Positions 37,240 through 47,525 of a DNA stretch of 64,000 nt are shown here, piece after piece. The notes under the pieces are model-generated. The model saw nothing but the letters and a program-made list of their open reading frames with translations, was not told the DNA's origin and made no database searches. The translations under genes and the position numbers were made by a program. Origin of the DNA: Caryophanales bacterium (GTDB lineage Bacteria; Bacillota; Bacilli; Bacillales; Amphibacillaceae); NCBI GenBank assembly GCA_029257405.1, contig JARIBO010000066.1, positions 1 through 64,000 of the forward strand, read 5' to 3'. Numbering within the stretch: position 1 is the first letter of the stretch; every line of letters begins with the position of its first letter.

Positions 37240-37975
37240 TAGATTCTTCCTTTGTTAACTGAATATAAAGATCATCTAAACTTGCACCACTCATGTTAAA
37301 TTCTTCTCTGAGTTCTTCCATCGTACCAGTAGCTCGAATTTTACCTTCGTGAATAATAATAAACCGGTCACAATATTTTTCTGCTGTGGCAAGTATATGT
37401 GTGGACATTAAAATTCCTGAACCTGCCGCTTTCATTTCTTCCATCAACTCTAAATATGACTGAATTCCTAGAGGATCAAGTCCGACAAAAGGTTCATCTA
37501 CAATATATAGTTCCGGTTCAATTAAAAAAGCACACATAATCATTACTTTTTGACGCATTCCTTTTGAAAAATTTACTGGAAACCAGTGTAATTGTCTTTC
37601 TAATCTAAACTCTTTTAAAAGGCTTGGTAAACGTTCTTCAAATAAAGTTTCCGTTAATCCGTAAGCCATTGCTGTTAATTTTAAATGTTCATATAAAGTA
37701 AGTTCATCATATAGTATTGGTTGCTCTGGGATGTAAGCCATTTGATTTCTATAAATAGACGGATTATCTAAAAATGTTTTTCCATTAATTTTAATTTCGC
37801 CTGACCTTGCTTGCATGAGCCCAATTACATGTTTAATTGTCGTACTCTTTCCTGCACCATTCAAACCTATTAACCCTACAATTTCGTTTCGATTAACTTC
37901 AAATGATAAATCAAAAATAACATCTCTATGTGTATAACCACCTGTAAGATTATTTACTTCTAATAATTTTGTCAC
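37232..37975 (-). CDS. ecsA: ABC transporter ATP-binding protein EcsA
   Basis: 247-residue ATPase of the Ecs transporter. Walker A is GLNGAGKST, the signature is FSKGMRQKV (the SKGM form typical of EcsA-like proteins), Walker B is LYIVDEPFVGLDP, and the H-loop is MSTHIL. First gene of ecsA-ecsB, divergent from hit, as in other Bacillales. Confidence 0.94.
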   Translation of the reverse strand: MTKLLEVNNLTGGYTHRDVIFDLSFEVNRNEIVGLIGLNGAGKSTTIKHVIGLMQARSGEIKINGKTFLDNPSIYRNQMAYIPEQPILYDELTLYEHLKLTAMAYGLTETLFEERLPSLLKEFRLERQLHWFPVNFSKGMRQKVMIMCAFLIEPELYIVDEPFVGLDPLGIQSYLELMEEMKAAGSGILMSTHILATAEKYCDRFIIIHEGKIRATGTMEELREEFNMSGASLDDLYIQLTKEESNV

Positions 37976-38063
37976 TAGACATTCCTCCTAACTATTCTAT
38001 TTTAACATTTATTTTTTGAATTGAAATAGAATAAACAACGAATAGCTATTAAACTAACTAATA

Positions 38064-38093
38064 TGGACATATACTTGTTTATCAATTTATGAT
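38064..38093 (+). promoter_or_regulatory. Probable SigA promoter of hit
   Basis: TGGACA (38064-38069), 18-base spacer, TATGAT (38088-38093), about 44 bases before the hit start codon. Confidence 0.5.
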
Positions 38094-38136
38094 AAACTTA
38101 GAGTTGAATACAATTTTCATTAAGGAGATGTTACTA

Positions 38137-38565
38137 ATGAGACACGATGACTGCCTTTTTTGTAAAATAATTGATGGAGAATTGCCTTCTGCCAAAGTGT
38201 ATGAAGATAAGTATGTTTATGCATTTATGGATATTAGTCAAGTAACAGAAGGACACACACTTGTCATACCTAAAAAACATACAAAAAACATTTACGAAAC
38301 AGATGAAGAAACAGCTAAAGAATTTTTTGGACGTATTCCAAAAGTAGCTAGCGCTATAAAAAAAGCTTTTAATCCAGTCGGACTAAATATTTTAAATAAT
38401 AATGATATTTTAGCAGGTCAAACAGTATATCACCTCCACTTACATTTGATTCCACGTTATGATGAACATGATGGTTTTGGGTTTAATTGGCAAATGAAGC
38501 GTGACGATTATTCACAAGAAGAACTTAATGATCTTGCTAAAAAAATTAGCAAAGAAATTGACTGA
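38137..38565 (+). CDS. hit: HIT-family nucleotide hydrolase
   Basis: 142-residue histidine-triad protein. The signature H-x-H-x-H-x-x is YHLHLHLIP, and the N-terminal CLFCKIIDGELPSAKVYED with two cysteines is typical of Bacillales Hit. Family members hydrolyse adenosine phosphoramidates or dinucleotides. The frame is open for 16 codons further upstream, but AAGGAG (38122-38127) is correctly placed for the ATG at 38137. It begins a plus-strand run hit-yhaH-prsA between ecsA and yhaM. Confidence 0.93.
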   Translation: MRHDDCLFCKIIDGELPSAKVYEDKYVYAFMDISQVTEGHTLVIPKKHTKNIYETDEETAKEFFGRIPKVASAIKKAFNPVGLNILNNNDILAGQTVYHLHLHLIPRYDEHDGFGFNWQMKRDDYSQEELNDLAKKISKEID

Positions 38566-38598
38566 TTAGTTAAATTTATATTAGGGAGTGGAGCGTAT

Positions 38599-38970
38599 AT
38601 GTCAAAAGGAAAATCAATATTACTTGGGATACTTGTTGGAACTACAGCGAGTGCGGTGGCTACTTTATTAACTACCCCTTCTTCAGGTAAAGATGTTCGC
38701 GTACGTATAAAAGATCAAAGTTTTGAATGGAAAAATACAATTGATGAACTGATTCAAGATGGTCTAAAATTAAAAGACCAAATCGCAAAAACTTCAAAAG
38801 AAGGCGCGACTTTAATCAATGAACTTACTCAAGAAATGAAAACTTCGATTGAAGAATGGAAAATTGCGATCGAACCAAATCAAGAAAATATTCATGATTA
38901 TTTAGAGCAAATCGAAACAAGCATTAAAGATTTAGAAGCTAAGCTTACAGAACAAGGTAATCAAAAATAA
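38599..38970 (+). CDS. yhaH: YtxH-domain protein YhaH
   Basis: 123-residue protein of the YtxH group: an N-terminal Gly-rich hydrophobic segment (ILLGILVGTTASAVATLLTT) followed by a charged helix-rich tail likely to form a coiled coil. In B. subtilis the homologue is a general stress protein encoded between hit and prsA, as here. Molecular function unknown. GGGAGTGGAG precedes the ATG. A strong terminator follows. Confidence 0.85.
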   Translation: MSKGKSILLGILVGTTASAVATLLTTPSSGKDVRVRIKDQSFEWKNTIDELIQDGLKLKDQIAKTSKEGATLINELTQEMKTSIEEWKIAIEPNQENIHDYLEQIETSIKDLEAKLTEQGNQK

Positions 38971-38971
38971 A

Positions 38972-39006
38972 AACAAACCTATCTGAAGTCAGATAGGTTT
39001 GTTTTT
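38972..39006 (+). terminator. Terminator of hit-yhaH
   Basis: AACAAACCTATCTGA / TCAGATAGGTTTGTT stem with a 4-base loop and six Ts, starting at the yhaH stop. Confidence 0.88.
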
Positions 39007-39119
39007 TACATTGTTTTTACTCATGTTCTTATTAGATATTGATTTATCTATTACTTTAGATGTGTTACGCTATCATGAGGATGTTTTAAATATAGTAAAT
39101 AAATAGGAGTGTTTGTAAA

Positions 39120-40010
39120 TTGAAGAAATTGATAATAAGTGGAACACTAGCAATTGGTTTATTAGGTCTTACTGCATGTGGTGGTGGAGATTCTAAGGCG
39201 GTTGTAGAAACAAGCGCAGGTGATATTACTAAAGAAGAATTTTATGAAGAATTAAAAGATAAACATGGTGAAGAAGTTCTGACTGAATTAGTTACTATGA
39301 CTGTTTTAAATGATAAATATGAAGTCGATGAAAAACAAGTTGATGCAGAACTTGAAAACATCAAAGAACAAGTAGGCGAAGATTTTGAGCAGACTTTAGC
39401 AGCACAAAACATAACCGAAGATGACTTACGTAAAGATATTAAAAATGGTCTTTTACAAGAAGCTGCAATTACTGAGGATATTGAAGTAACTGATGAAGAA
39501 ATTGAAACTTATTTCGAACGACAAAAATATCAAATCGAAGCTCAACATATTTTAGTAACTGATGAAGATCTTGCTAAGAAAGTTGCAAAAGAAGCAAAAG
39601 ATGGAAAAGACTTCGATAAATTAGCTGAAAAATATTCAACTGATGAACAAAACGCTAAAGATGGTGGAAACTTACCTCCATTTGGTGTTGGTGAAATGGC
39701 GCCAGAATTTGAGAATGCTGTTTTTGAAATGAAAGAAGGAAAAATCAGTGATCCTGTTCAAAGCGACTTTGGTTTCCACATTATTAAATTAAATAAAAAG
39801 ACAGAATCTGATGAAGACTTTGGTAAATTAGAAGATCAAAAAGACGAAATTCGTCGTGAAATTGCATCTAATAAGATTGACCAAACTGCTGCAATGGAAA
39901 AATTAAGTAAACTAATGGATGAAACAGATATCAAAGTTAAAATTAAAGAGTTTGAAGGATTATTTGAAGCTCCTGAAGAAGCTCCTGTAGAGGAAGCTCC
40001 TGCAGAATAA
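39120..40010 (+). CDS. prsA: Foldase lipoprotein PrsA
   Basis: Extracytoplasmic peptidyl-prolyl isomerase that folds secreted proteins and PBPs. The TTG start lies ten bases after AGGAG. The signal peptide ends in the lipobox LTAC with Cys20 as the lipidated residue. A parvulin domain follows about residues 135-225 (QHILVTDED, GGNLPPFGVGEMAPEFE, FGFHIIKL). The C-terminal tail is acidic and repetitive (EAPEEAPVEEAPAE), probably unstructured. Length 296, family norm. Own terminator downstream. Confidence 0.95.
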   Translation: MKKLIISGTLAIGLLGLTACGGGDSKAVVETSAGDITKEEFYEELKDKHGEEVLTELVTMTVLNDKYEVDEKQVDAELENIKEQVGEDFEQTLAAQNITEDDLRKDIKNGLLQEAAITEDIEVTDEEIETYFERQKYQIEAQHILVTDEDLAKKVAKEAKDGKDFDKLAEKYSTDEQNAKDGGNLPPFGVGEMAPEFENAVFEMKEGKISDPVQSDFGFHIIKLNKKTESDEDFGKLEDQKDEIRREIASNKIDQTAAMEKLSKLMDETDIKVKIKEFEGLFEAPEEAPVEEAPAE

Positions 40011-40025
40011 TAATTAAATATAGTA

Positions 40026-40067
40026 CAAAAAGATCAGATTGTTCATGATGAACAATCTGATCTTTTT
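40026..40067. terminator. Bidirectional terminator between prsA and yhaM
   Basis: AAAGATCAGATTGTTCAT and its exact complement meet in the middle, giving an 18-bp stem with A and T runs on either side. Confidence 0.9.
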
Positions 40068-41015
40068 TTATTTTTCTTCAAATGTTGGTTTATAAAACGC
40101 ACGATTCTCTAAAGCAAAAACTCTTTCTGTGAATTCACCTGGTTCAACTTGATCTAAAGCTCTATCCAACATATTCATCTTTGCATCAATAATATCGATA
40201 AAATGAAGCATTTCTGCTTCTCTAATCATAGGCGGTTTAGGACTTCCCCATTCAGCCTTACCATGATGACTTAATACAATATGTTGCAAAATAACAACTT
40301 CTTCACTTTCTATTTTAAGCTCTTCGGCAACCTCTTCTATCTCTGAGACCATAATCGAGATATGTCCAAGCAACGTCCCTTCTACTGTATAACTCGTAGA
40401 TATTGCTCCTGAAAGTTCGTGTATTTTACCAATATCATGTAATATTACGCCTGCATATAATAAATCTTTATTTAATGTCGGATAAAGTATACATAATTGC
40501 TTCGCTATTTTGAGCATGCTAATAACATGATGTGCAAGTCCTGATACATACGCATGGTGATTTTTTGATGCTGCAGGATATATATATAATTCTTCTTCGT
40601 ATTTTTTAATAAACGCACGAACAATCCTTTGAATATTAGGGTTTTTCATTTCAAAAATAAATTCAGTCATTAATGCTTTTAATTCTTCTACTTCAACTGG
40701 AGCGGTTTCTAAAAAGTCAGATATTCTCACATTATCTGCAGTTGTAGCGATACGGATTGTTTTAATTCTAAATTGAGCGCTTCCTCTGAATTCATTAATG
40801 TTTCCTGTTAACTTGACAACTTTTTCAGGTAAATACATTTCTTCATCTTCAGGTGTTGCTCCCCAAAGTTTTGCATCTATTTCCCCTGTTTTATCTCTAA
40901 AGATTAACGTTAGAAAAGGTTTACCATTGCTTGCTATTCCTTTTCTTACATCTTTAATTAACATAAACCCTTCAAAATTATCATTAATTTTATAATCTTT
41001 AATTCCTTGTGCCAT
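40068..41015 (-). CDS. yhaM: 3'-5' exoribonuclease YhaM (Cbf1)
   Basis: 315-residue exonuclease: an N-terminal OB-fold nucleic-acid-binding domain (about 15-100) and a metal-dependent HD domain with the diagnostic HDIGK near residue 195 and later [14 protein letters not shown]. It trims RNA and some DNA 3' ends. GGAGGG precedes the ATG. Downstream of yhaO-yhaN with a 32-base gap, the same trio as in Bacillus and Staphylococcus. Confidence 0.94.
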   Translation of the reverse strand: MAQGIKDYKINDNFEGFMLIKDVRKGIASNGKPFLTLIFRDKTGEIDAKLWGATPEDEEMYLPEKVVKLTGNINEFRGSAQFRIKTIRIATTADNVRISDFLETAPVEVEELKALMTEFIFEMKNPNIQRIVRAFIKKYEEELYIYPAASKNHHAYVSGLAHHVISMLKIAKQLCILYPTLNKDLLYAGVILHDIGKIHELSGAISTSYTVEGTLLGHISIMVSEIEEVAEELKIESEEVVILQHIVLSHHGKAEWGSPKPPMIREAEMLHFIDIIDAKMNMLDRALDQVEPGEFTERVFALENRAFYKPTFEEK

Positions 41016-41047
41016 ATTAAACCCTCCTTACTACCAGTTTATCACAT

Positions 41048-43930
41048 TTATTGATTTGTTAAATCTAGAACTTTACCGTCTGTTAATTCTAATAAATGCT
41101 TTTTACACGTAAACAAAATAACTTGTTGTTCTTTTGTAATTTCTTTTAATAATAACATAATAGCCTTTTCACGTTTATGATCGAAGTGCACAAATGCATC
41201 GTCAATTAAAAATGGAACTGAATATTTTTCACTCATTACTGAGCTTATAGCTATTCGTAATGATACATATAATTGATCAATTGTTCCTTGGGATAACTGA
41301 TCAATTACAAAACGTGTGTGAATATTAGTTTCGACAGAAAACGGTTTTCCTTTTTCTGGAGGATAAATTGCTATATATTTACTTTTAGTAATTATTTTAA
41401 AATAAGTTGAAGCTTTTTTAATCACATCTTTCATGTACTTTTGATGAAAGGAACGTTTTGTTGCTTCAAGTGTATCTGTTGCAAGTTTCATAGCTGCCCA
41501 TTCAAAAGCTAATTCTTTTGCTCTTGCTTTTTTATGAGTTACTTTGTGAAATACATTGGAATATTCTTCTGTTTCTTCCATCTGACTTAATTCTGCTTCT
41601 AATGTAGCTAGTTCTGTGCGTACTTCTTCTATTTCTTGATCATACTGAGTAATTTCTATTTTTAATTCGTTATTTTTTTGATCTAAATCATAATCATCTT
41701 GATTTTTTTGTAATAATTGTTTAATTGTAGCTAGATCAAAACTCGTTTCAAGTTGACTATAATAAGATGATAGTTGCTCATTTAATCGGTTTTTTTCTTC
41801 TGATTTATAATATTTTTCAATATATGCTTCTTCATTTTCTACTGAAGCTAATTTGAAGAGAGCTCTTATTTCAGCTTGATAATAATTGATTTCTTCATCA
41901 AGTAAACTTTTTTCATCTCTTAATTTAGCAATTATCTCTTTATAATTACTAATTAATTGATCTGCTTTTTTATGAGCTTCTATGTGGGCAACTAACTGTT
42001 CATAATTCATTATTGATAAATTATTTAATATATTAGATAACCTTTGTTCGTATGCATTTAAGATTTCATTAACTTGTATGTTTTTTAACTCTTTCTCTGT
42101 TAAATAAGTTTCTTTTTCTTTTAACTGTTTTAATATAGTTAATAATTCTGTCCAATGAATTGGGTCAATATTATTTAAAAAATCATATTCTTTTCGTTCA
42201 TCCAACACGCGTTCGTTAAAGATACTTTCTCTTTGCTTAAACATTTCAGAACGTTCATTAATTTGGAGTTGTTCGCGAGTTATTTTTTGTTTTTCATTTT
42301 CTAAAAACTTTAGCTGCATGTAATAGTCATCTTGTTTTTCTACTTGCTTTTTTATTTTTATATATTCATCTTTTGTTAAACTACTACTTTGATTTGCAAC
42401 AAGTGAATGAATTAACTGTTCATTTTTCTTTTCAAAGTAATTAACTAAATAATATAAACTTGCTATTATTATAGCAATACCGATACTACTATAAATAAAA
42501 AGTGAACTTGTAGTAATAAAAAATAATATAACAAGTAAAGTAACGACGCCCAGTCCACCTTGAACTATTTTTTTCTTAGCTGATTGGTTAATTTTATGCT
42601 CATTAAATTGCGTCGTTTGTTTGGTTGATTGTGTATAATTAATCAGCTGTTCTTTTAATTTATCAAGTTCTTCAAGTGCTAGTAATTTGTGCTTTAATTG
42701 ATTCGTTTCTGTTTCAATCATTTCAAGTTCATTTTCTAACATTAATTGTTCTGATTCAATTTCTTTTCTTATTTGACTTAATTGAAGCGCTTCTTCTTCT
42801 ATACTTTTCCATGTCTTAGCAAGGTAATAAGGTAAGCTCAAAACTTTAAATGATTCTATATTTAAAGGTATAGCTAGATCATTTAAACCTAATTCAATTT
42901 CGTTCGCTGTTTTTTCCAATGTCCTTGTTAATTCTTCTGATTCAACTAAATAATGTTCATAGTTATTTCTATCCTTTTGAAGGTTACTTGCTAGATCATA
43001 CATTTCCTTTGAAAGAATTGATTTTTCAAGTTTTTCTAACTCTTCTTTATAATTTAGCATGTTTTTTTCAATGCTTGCTTGATTACTTAATAAAGGAATA
43101 AGAGATTCCTTATACTTTTCTAAACGCTTAATCCCCGCTTCAGGAAAATCAAGTGTTTCAGGAAATTTTTGTAATTCTTCTTTGGTGCTCTTTAATTCAT
43201 TAATTGCTGGGAGTAAGTGGCGTTGTTTACTGATAAAATCTGCCTCTATACGTGTTGCTTTAATTTTTTTAATTAAATTTTGTAATCTTACCTTCTTACT
43301 CTTTTGTTTTTCTTTCATTTCTGCGTAATAACTTTCTTGTTTTTTGAGCTTTTGTTCAATCGAAACAAGTTCTTCTAGCTTTGTTAATTGTTTATTAAGT
43401 GTTGGAATTCTACCTGTTTTTTTAAATAACTTACCTGTTTCACGTTCAATATTACGTTCAGCTATTTCTATATTTGTTGCTCCTGCTAAACCTACATTGA
43501 ATAAAATATTACCAAATTCTTGTTCAGTAATATCTCTTATTTGTAAAAGATCAACTGCTGAAAATGAATAGATCGACATAAAGGTTTGTTTTGTTAATCC
43601 ATTTAAATAAGTCGTTAATACTTTTTCTTCATTGGAAGTTTCAGTAGGAGAATAAATTGTCAACTGTTCTTTAGTCCGCTCAACACTAACCTCTTGGTTA
43701 TTTGCATCTAAAAACGTTAAGATCCCACCAAACTTACTACTTTCTATTGGTTGATGGGCTACTTGTTCTTTAGCTGTTTGACCAAAAAGTATAAACATAA
43801 TAAATTTTTGCAAGGTTGTTTTTCCTGATTCGTTTTCTCCGTAAATTACATTTAATTCATTTTCATTAAAAATTATTTCCTTATCTACCCACTTACCAAA
43901 TCCATATATATTAGCCCGAGTAAATTTCAT
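41048..43930 (-). CDS. yhaN: SbcC/Rad50-like ATPase YhaN
   Basis: 960-residue SMC-type ATPase. N-terminal Walker A is GENESGKTTLQKF near residue 36; long coiled coils fill about 170-330 and 370-850, interrupted around residue 455-490 by two hydrophobic stretches (GVVTLLVILFFITTSSLF and the following segment), an unusual feature that recurs in YhaN proteins and suggests membrane attachment. The C-terminal signature LSQGTIDQLYVSLRIA and Walker B FLIDDAFVHFD complete the ATPase. Its ATG overlaps the yhaO stop (ATGA), so the two subunits are made together. Confidence 0.93.
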   Translation of the reverse strand: MKFTRANIYGFGKWVDKEIIFNENELNVIYGENESGKTTLQKFIMFILFGQTAKEQVAHQPIESSKFGGILTFLDANNQEVSVERTKEQLTIYSPTETSNEEKVLTTYLNGLTKQTFMSIYSFSAVDLLQIRDITEQEFGNILFNVGLAGATNIEIAERNIERETGKLFKKTGRIPTLNKQLTKLEELVSIEQKLKKQESYYAEMKEKQKSKKVRLQNLIKKIKATRIEADFISKQRHLLPAINELKSTKEELQKFPETLDFPEAGIKRLEKYKESLIPLLSNQASIEKNMLNYKEELEKLEKSILSKEMYDLASNLQKDRNNYEHYLVESEELTRTLEKTANEIELGLNDLAIPLNIESFKVLSLPYYLAKTWKSIEEEALQLSQIRKEIESEQLMLENELEMIETETNQLKHKLLALEELDKLKEQLINYTQSTKQTTQFNEHKINQSAKKKIVQGGLGVVTLLVILFFITTSSLFIYSSIGIAIIIASLYYLVNYFEKKNEQLIHSLVANQSSSLTKDEYIKIKKQVEKQDDYYMQLKFLENEKQKITREQLQINERSEMFKQRESIFNERVLDERKEYDFLNNIDPIHWTELLTILKQLKEKETYLTEKELKNIQVNEILNAYEQRLSNILNNLSIMNYEQLVAHIEAHKKADQLISNYKEIIAKLRDEKSLLDEEINYYQAEIRALFKLASVENEEAYIEKYYKSEEKNRLNEQLSSYYSQLETSFDLATIKQLLQKNQDDYDLDQKNNELKIEITQYDQEIEEVRTELATLEAELSQMEETEEYSNVFHKVTHKKARAKELAFEWAAMKLATDTLEATKRSFHQKYMKDVIKKASTYFKIITKSKYIAIYPPEKGKPFSVETNIHTRFVIDQLSQGTIDQLYVSLRIAISSVMSEKYSVPFLIDDAFVHFDHKREKAIMLLLKEITKEQQVILFTCKKHLLELTDGKVLDLTNQ

Positions 43931-45126
43931 TTCTTCTCACCTCGGTTGTAAAATTCTAATGTAAGTATTTCTTGTGCTCTGTTTTTTAATTGTTCATTAT
44001 CTATATCATAAATCTCAGGGTGTTTTCTTGCTTGTGGGTGTGTTAATAAATCACTTATTGATGTCTCTACTTCTGATTCTTCCAAATGAAGCAATAGCTG
44101 ATCAAAGAAGTAATTATTAGAAAAGAAAGTACCTGTGTTTAACTTTACTTTATATTTATATATATAACTCGAATGTAAATCATTAATAAGTTGGATTAAC
44201 TCACTCAACCTATCTGTTTTCTCCCACTCTGTTATCTCATCCGTTTGACTATTAATCGTCAGATGGATTAACTCAAGTTCGTCTTCAAACAATTGATGAT
44301 TGATTTTTTCTTTTAACTGGTGTAACGTATCCTCTTTTACTAAATCAATGACTATTGATTTGAATTTGATGATTCCAAGAGGAATAAATTTAAATTGTGT
44401 TTCATTTTTTGTTAAGTTAACTAAGTAACATCCTTTATCTCCAGGTTCATTCCGATGACGTCCTTGAATATTTCCTGGATAAACAATTGGCGGTGACTCT
44501 GATAAAATTTCTCGCTTGTGAATATGACCTAGCGCCCAGTAATCAAATGGTTTGTCTTTTAATTCTGATATTTTAAAGGGTGCATAAGTAGCGTGCCCAT
44601 GAGATGTATCAGCTGATCCATGTAATGTTGCGATATGATAAGATATATCAGCATTAATTTTTTGGTATTCTTCTATCTTGTTTTCGGTAACTTCTCTTGT
44701 TTCATAACTAAATCCATAAATGTTAGCTAATGCTTGTTCATCTTTATAATAAGTAAAATGACTTACTTTTTCATTTGGAAAAACAAATACATTCTCAGGA
44801 TAATCAATTGGATAAAGATTACCTTGAATAAAATCATGATTTCCATAACTTAAATAAACATTAATATTATATTTATTTAACCTATCAAAAGCTTCCTTTA
44901 ATCTGACTTGTGCTTTTAAACTCTGTTTATTATTATCAAATAAATCTCCTATAATTAAAACAAAATCTACTTTATATTTAATTGCTTCATTAACTAAATT
45001 ATTTAATGCTGTAAATGTACTTTCTTTTACTTTTTCAAATAATTTCTCATCTAGGTCACTTAAACCGAGAAACGGACTATCTAAATGTAAATCTGCGGCA
45101 TGAATAAATTTAATTCCTTGAGACAT
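43927..45126 (-). CDS. yhaO: SbcD/Mre11-like phosphoesterase YhaO
   Basis: 399-residue calcineurin-type metallophosphoesterase. Ligands are visible in HAADLHLDSPF, VLIIGDLFDN, SYGNHD, and the late ATLHGS and ALGHIHKR. Partner of YhaN in a Mre11-Rad50-like complex, probably for DNA end processing. I start at the ATG 45126, eight bases after AAGGTGG; the GTG 12 bases upstream overlaps that site. First gene of yhaO-yhaN-yhaM. Confidence 0.94.
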   Translation of the reverse strand: MSQGIKFIHAADLHLDSPFLGLSDLDEKLFEKVKESTFTALNNLVNEAIKYKVDFVLIIGDLFDNNKQSLKAQVRLKEAFDRLNKYNINVYLSYGNHDFIQGNLYPIDYPENVFVFPNEKVSHFTYYKDEQALANIYGFSYETREVTENKIEEYQKINADISYHIATLHGSADTSHGHATYAPFKISELKDKPFDYWALGHIHKREILSESPPIVYPGNIQGRHRNEPGDKGCYLVNLTKNETQFKFIPLGIIKFKSIVIDLVKEDTLHQLKEKINHQLFEDELELIHLTINSQTDEITEWEKTDRLSELIQLINDLHSSYIYKYKVKLNTGTFFSNNYFFDQLLLHLEESEVETSISDLLTHPQARKHPEIYDIDNEQLKNRAQEILTLEFYNRGEKK

Positions 45127-45210
45127 CTGTGTAACCACCTTTTAATCATCGCTTTTATTTATCCTATCACGTAACATTAATGCGAGCAAACGTTTGCCTT
45201 TCATTCGAAA

Positions 45211-45245
45211 AAAGACTACTAAAGTTTATTTTTAGTAGTCCTTTT
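45211..45245 (-). terminator. Terminator of yhaQ-yhaP
   Basis: GACTACTAAA / TTTAGTAGTC stem with T run TCTTTTTTC on the minus strand, immediately after the permease stop. Confidence 0.83.
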
Positions 45246-45250
45246 TATCT

Positions 45251-46504
45251 TTATTTTTCTTTTTTTGATAGACTAAACGCATTTTTAATATCTTTTAGCG
45301 AGCGAGATGGCCCATACATCAAGACGCCTCCACGATAGATTCTTGCACCTAATAAACCTAAAACAACAATTGTTCCGATTAAAATACCAATTGATACTAA
45401 GATTTCCCATAAAGGAACACTAATCATCCCAATACGTAAAAACATGATCATTGGTGAAAAAAATGGAATAAATGAACTAATTGTTATAAATTTTGCTTCT
45501 GGCATATTTAAACCAAACATTGCGATGAAAAATGCGATGATGATTAGAATAAACATGGGCATTAATAATTGCTGTAAATCTTCGACACGACTAACTAGTG
45601 AACCAAACATCGCTGCGATTGTTGCGTATAAAAGGTAACCTAATAGAAAAAATAAAAAACCATATAAAAAAAGCGCTGGGCTTACACTTCCTAAACCGAT
45701 GTCTTCTAAAAGACCAGGTTTTATTCCTTTAAGTTTAGGAATAATTGCAATCGTCCCGCCTATAACTACAATTCCTACTTGAGTAATTCCTAATAATGCA
45801 ATTCCAATAATTTTAGCAAACATATGCGTTACAGGTGATGCACTTGAGATAAGTAACTCCATAACGCGCGATGATTTTTCAGTAGCTATATCAGTTGCAA
45901 TCATTTGCCCATAAATAATAATTGCCATATATAAAATAAATATCATGACGTAAACAATCACGCGAGCTAAATCGAGCTCTGCGTCTGTTTTAGCAGATTT
46001 ATCAAGAGCAAGCTTTTCTATGTTAACTGGCTCGTTTAATTCGAGTAAAGTCGCTTCATCTATACCTGCTTGCTCTATCAGCAAAGAATCTTTAATGATT
46101 TGTAAGTTTGCTTCAAGTTTAGTTTGAAGTTCATCAGTTGTAACACTTTTTGCGTAATAAGTAACATCTGGTAAAGTGTTTGCTTGTTCTTTTAAAACGA
46201 GTAACGCTTCATATTCTTCGTTTTCAACTGCTTTTTTTCCTGCTTCTAGTCCTTCTTCATACTCAATTAACTTTATCGTTTCGTCACTAGCTAAATAATT
46301 ATCAAGTTCAGTATAAATTAAAAGCGATTCATTAATAACGATAACTTCAGAAGCTTCTGAATCAGAATCAAAGATTTTAATAATTGAATCTATGTTTGCA
46401 ACTGCTAAAACGAGAAGTAACAGAATAGCTGTTGTGATAAGGAATGCTTTAGATTTAAAGCGTGTCCAATATGTATGCCCTAAGACTAATAAAAATTTAT
46501 TCAT
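45251..46504 (-). CDS. yhaP: ABC transporter permease, NatB/YhaP type
   Basis: 417-residue ABC-2 permease: one N-terminal span, a large extracellular domain (about 45-180), then about five C-terminal spans containing the ABC-2 signature VMELLISSASPVTHMFAKII. NatB relatives export Na+ in Bacillus; YhaP is the closest by context, but the substrate is unproven. Start at ATG 46504, overlapping the ATPase stop by 8 bases; an in-frame GTG nine bases upstream is less likely. Confidence 0.88.
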   Translation of the reverse strand: MNKFLLVLGHTYWTRFKSKAFLITTAILLLLVLAVANIDSIIKIFDSDSEASEVIVINESLLIYTELDNYLASDETIKLIEYEEGLEAGKKAVENEEYEALLVLKEQANTLPDVTYYAKSVTTDELQTKLEANLQIIKDSLLIEQAGIDEATLLELNEPVNIEKLALDKSAKTDAELDLARVIVYVMIFILYMAIIIYGQMIATDIATEKSSRVMELLISSASPVTHMFAKIIGIALLGITQVGIVVIGGTIAIIPKLKGIKPGLLEDIGLGSVSPALFLYGFLFFLLGYLLYATIAAMFGSLVSRVEDLQQLLMPMFILIIIAFFIAMFGLNMPEAKFITISSFIPFFSPMIMFLRIGMISVPLWEILVSIGILIGTIVVLGLLGARIYRGGVLMYGPSRSLKDIKNAFSLSKKEK

Positions 46505-47396
46505 AATGAGCACCTACTTTTTCTATGAAAATGTCATTTAAAGTTGGTTCTTCTAAATCAAATTTCCTAACAAACTGCTCACTTTTTAATTCAGAAAAGA
46601 TTGCCATAGATACTTCTTCGTTTTCTATTTGTAATTCGCAACCATTTCTTAGTTGGTTGAAAGCTGTAACTCCTGGAAAATTTTTTAAGTATTCTAAATT
46701 TGCTTCTGCGTGAATAATTAAGTTCTTTTTTCCATAATCTCGCTTAATATCATCTAAATTTCCTTGAACGACTGCTCGACCATTTTGTAAAATACATAAA
46801 TTTTCACACATCTCTTCAACATGCGACATTTGATGTGAAGAAAAAATGATTGTTGTACCAGACGCTTTTAAATCATAAATTGCTTTTTTTAACATTTCAA
46901 CATTTAAAGGATCCAGCCCTGAAAACGGTTCATCTAAAATAAGTAATTCAGGTTTATGTAAAACACTTGAGATAAATTGGATTTTTTGTTGGTTTCCCTT
47001 TGATAACTCTTCTACTTTTTGGTTTAAATAATAAGGTATTTCGAATTTATCTAACCATTTTATAATTTCTGCTTCTGCACCACGTTTAGTCATACCTCTT
47101 AAACGGCCAAGATAAATTAATTGTTCCTTTACTTTTAGATTAGGATAAAGTCCTCTTTCCTCAGGTAAATAACCTACTAAATGACTTGTTTGGTAATTTA
47201 TTTGTTGTCCTTTCCAAGTAATTTCTCCAGAAGTCTCGTCGATTAAACCTAAAATCATTCTAAATGTAGTTGTTTTTCCTGCACCGTTTCCACCAAGCAA
47301 ACCGAACATTTCTCGTTCAGGTATCGTTAACGTTAAAGGGTGAACGGCGGTAAAATCCCCGAAATCCTTTGATACTTTATTTATCTTTAACCCCAT
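46497..47396 (-). CDS. yhaQ: ABC transporter ATP-binding protein, NatA/YhaQ type
   Basis: 299-residue ATPase. Walker A GGNGAGKTTTF, signature LSKGNQQKIQF (SKGN form), Walker B LLILDEPFSGLDP and H-loop FSSHQMSH are intact. The C-terminal DUF4162-type extension is present. First gene of a two-gene operon with the permease; both lie upstream of yhaO as in B. subtilis. Confidence 0.92.
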   Translation of the reverse strand: MGLKINKVSKDFGDFTAVHPLTLTIPEREMFGLLGGNGAGKTTTFRMILGLIDETSGEITWKGQQINYQTSHLVGYLPEERGLYPNLKVKEQLIYLGRLRGMTKRGAEAEIIKWLDKFEIPYYLNQKVEELSKGNQQKIQFISSVLHKPELLILDEPFSGLDPLNVEMLKKAIYDLKASGTTIIFSSHQMSHVEEMCENLCILQNGRAVVQGNLDDIKRDYGKKNLIIHAEANLEYLKNFPGVTAFNQLRNGCELQIENEEVSMAIFSELKSEQFVRKFDLEEPTLNDIFIEKVGAHYE

Positions 47397-47525
47397 ACTG
47401 ATTCTCCTTTATAATGCATGTGACTTGTTAATTCAACATTGTAAACGCTATACATTTAACTTTCATTTATTTGTTTTTCATGACATAATAGTTTTAAGAT
47501 AACATCATTATTAGGAGGTGTCTAG

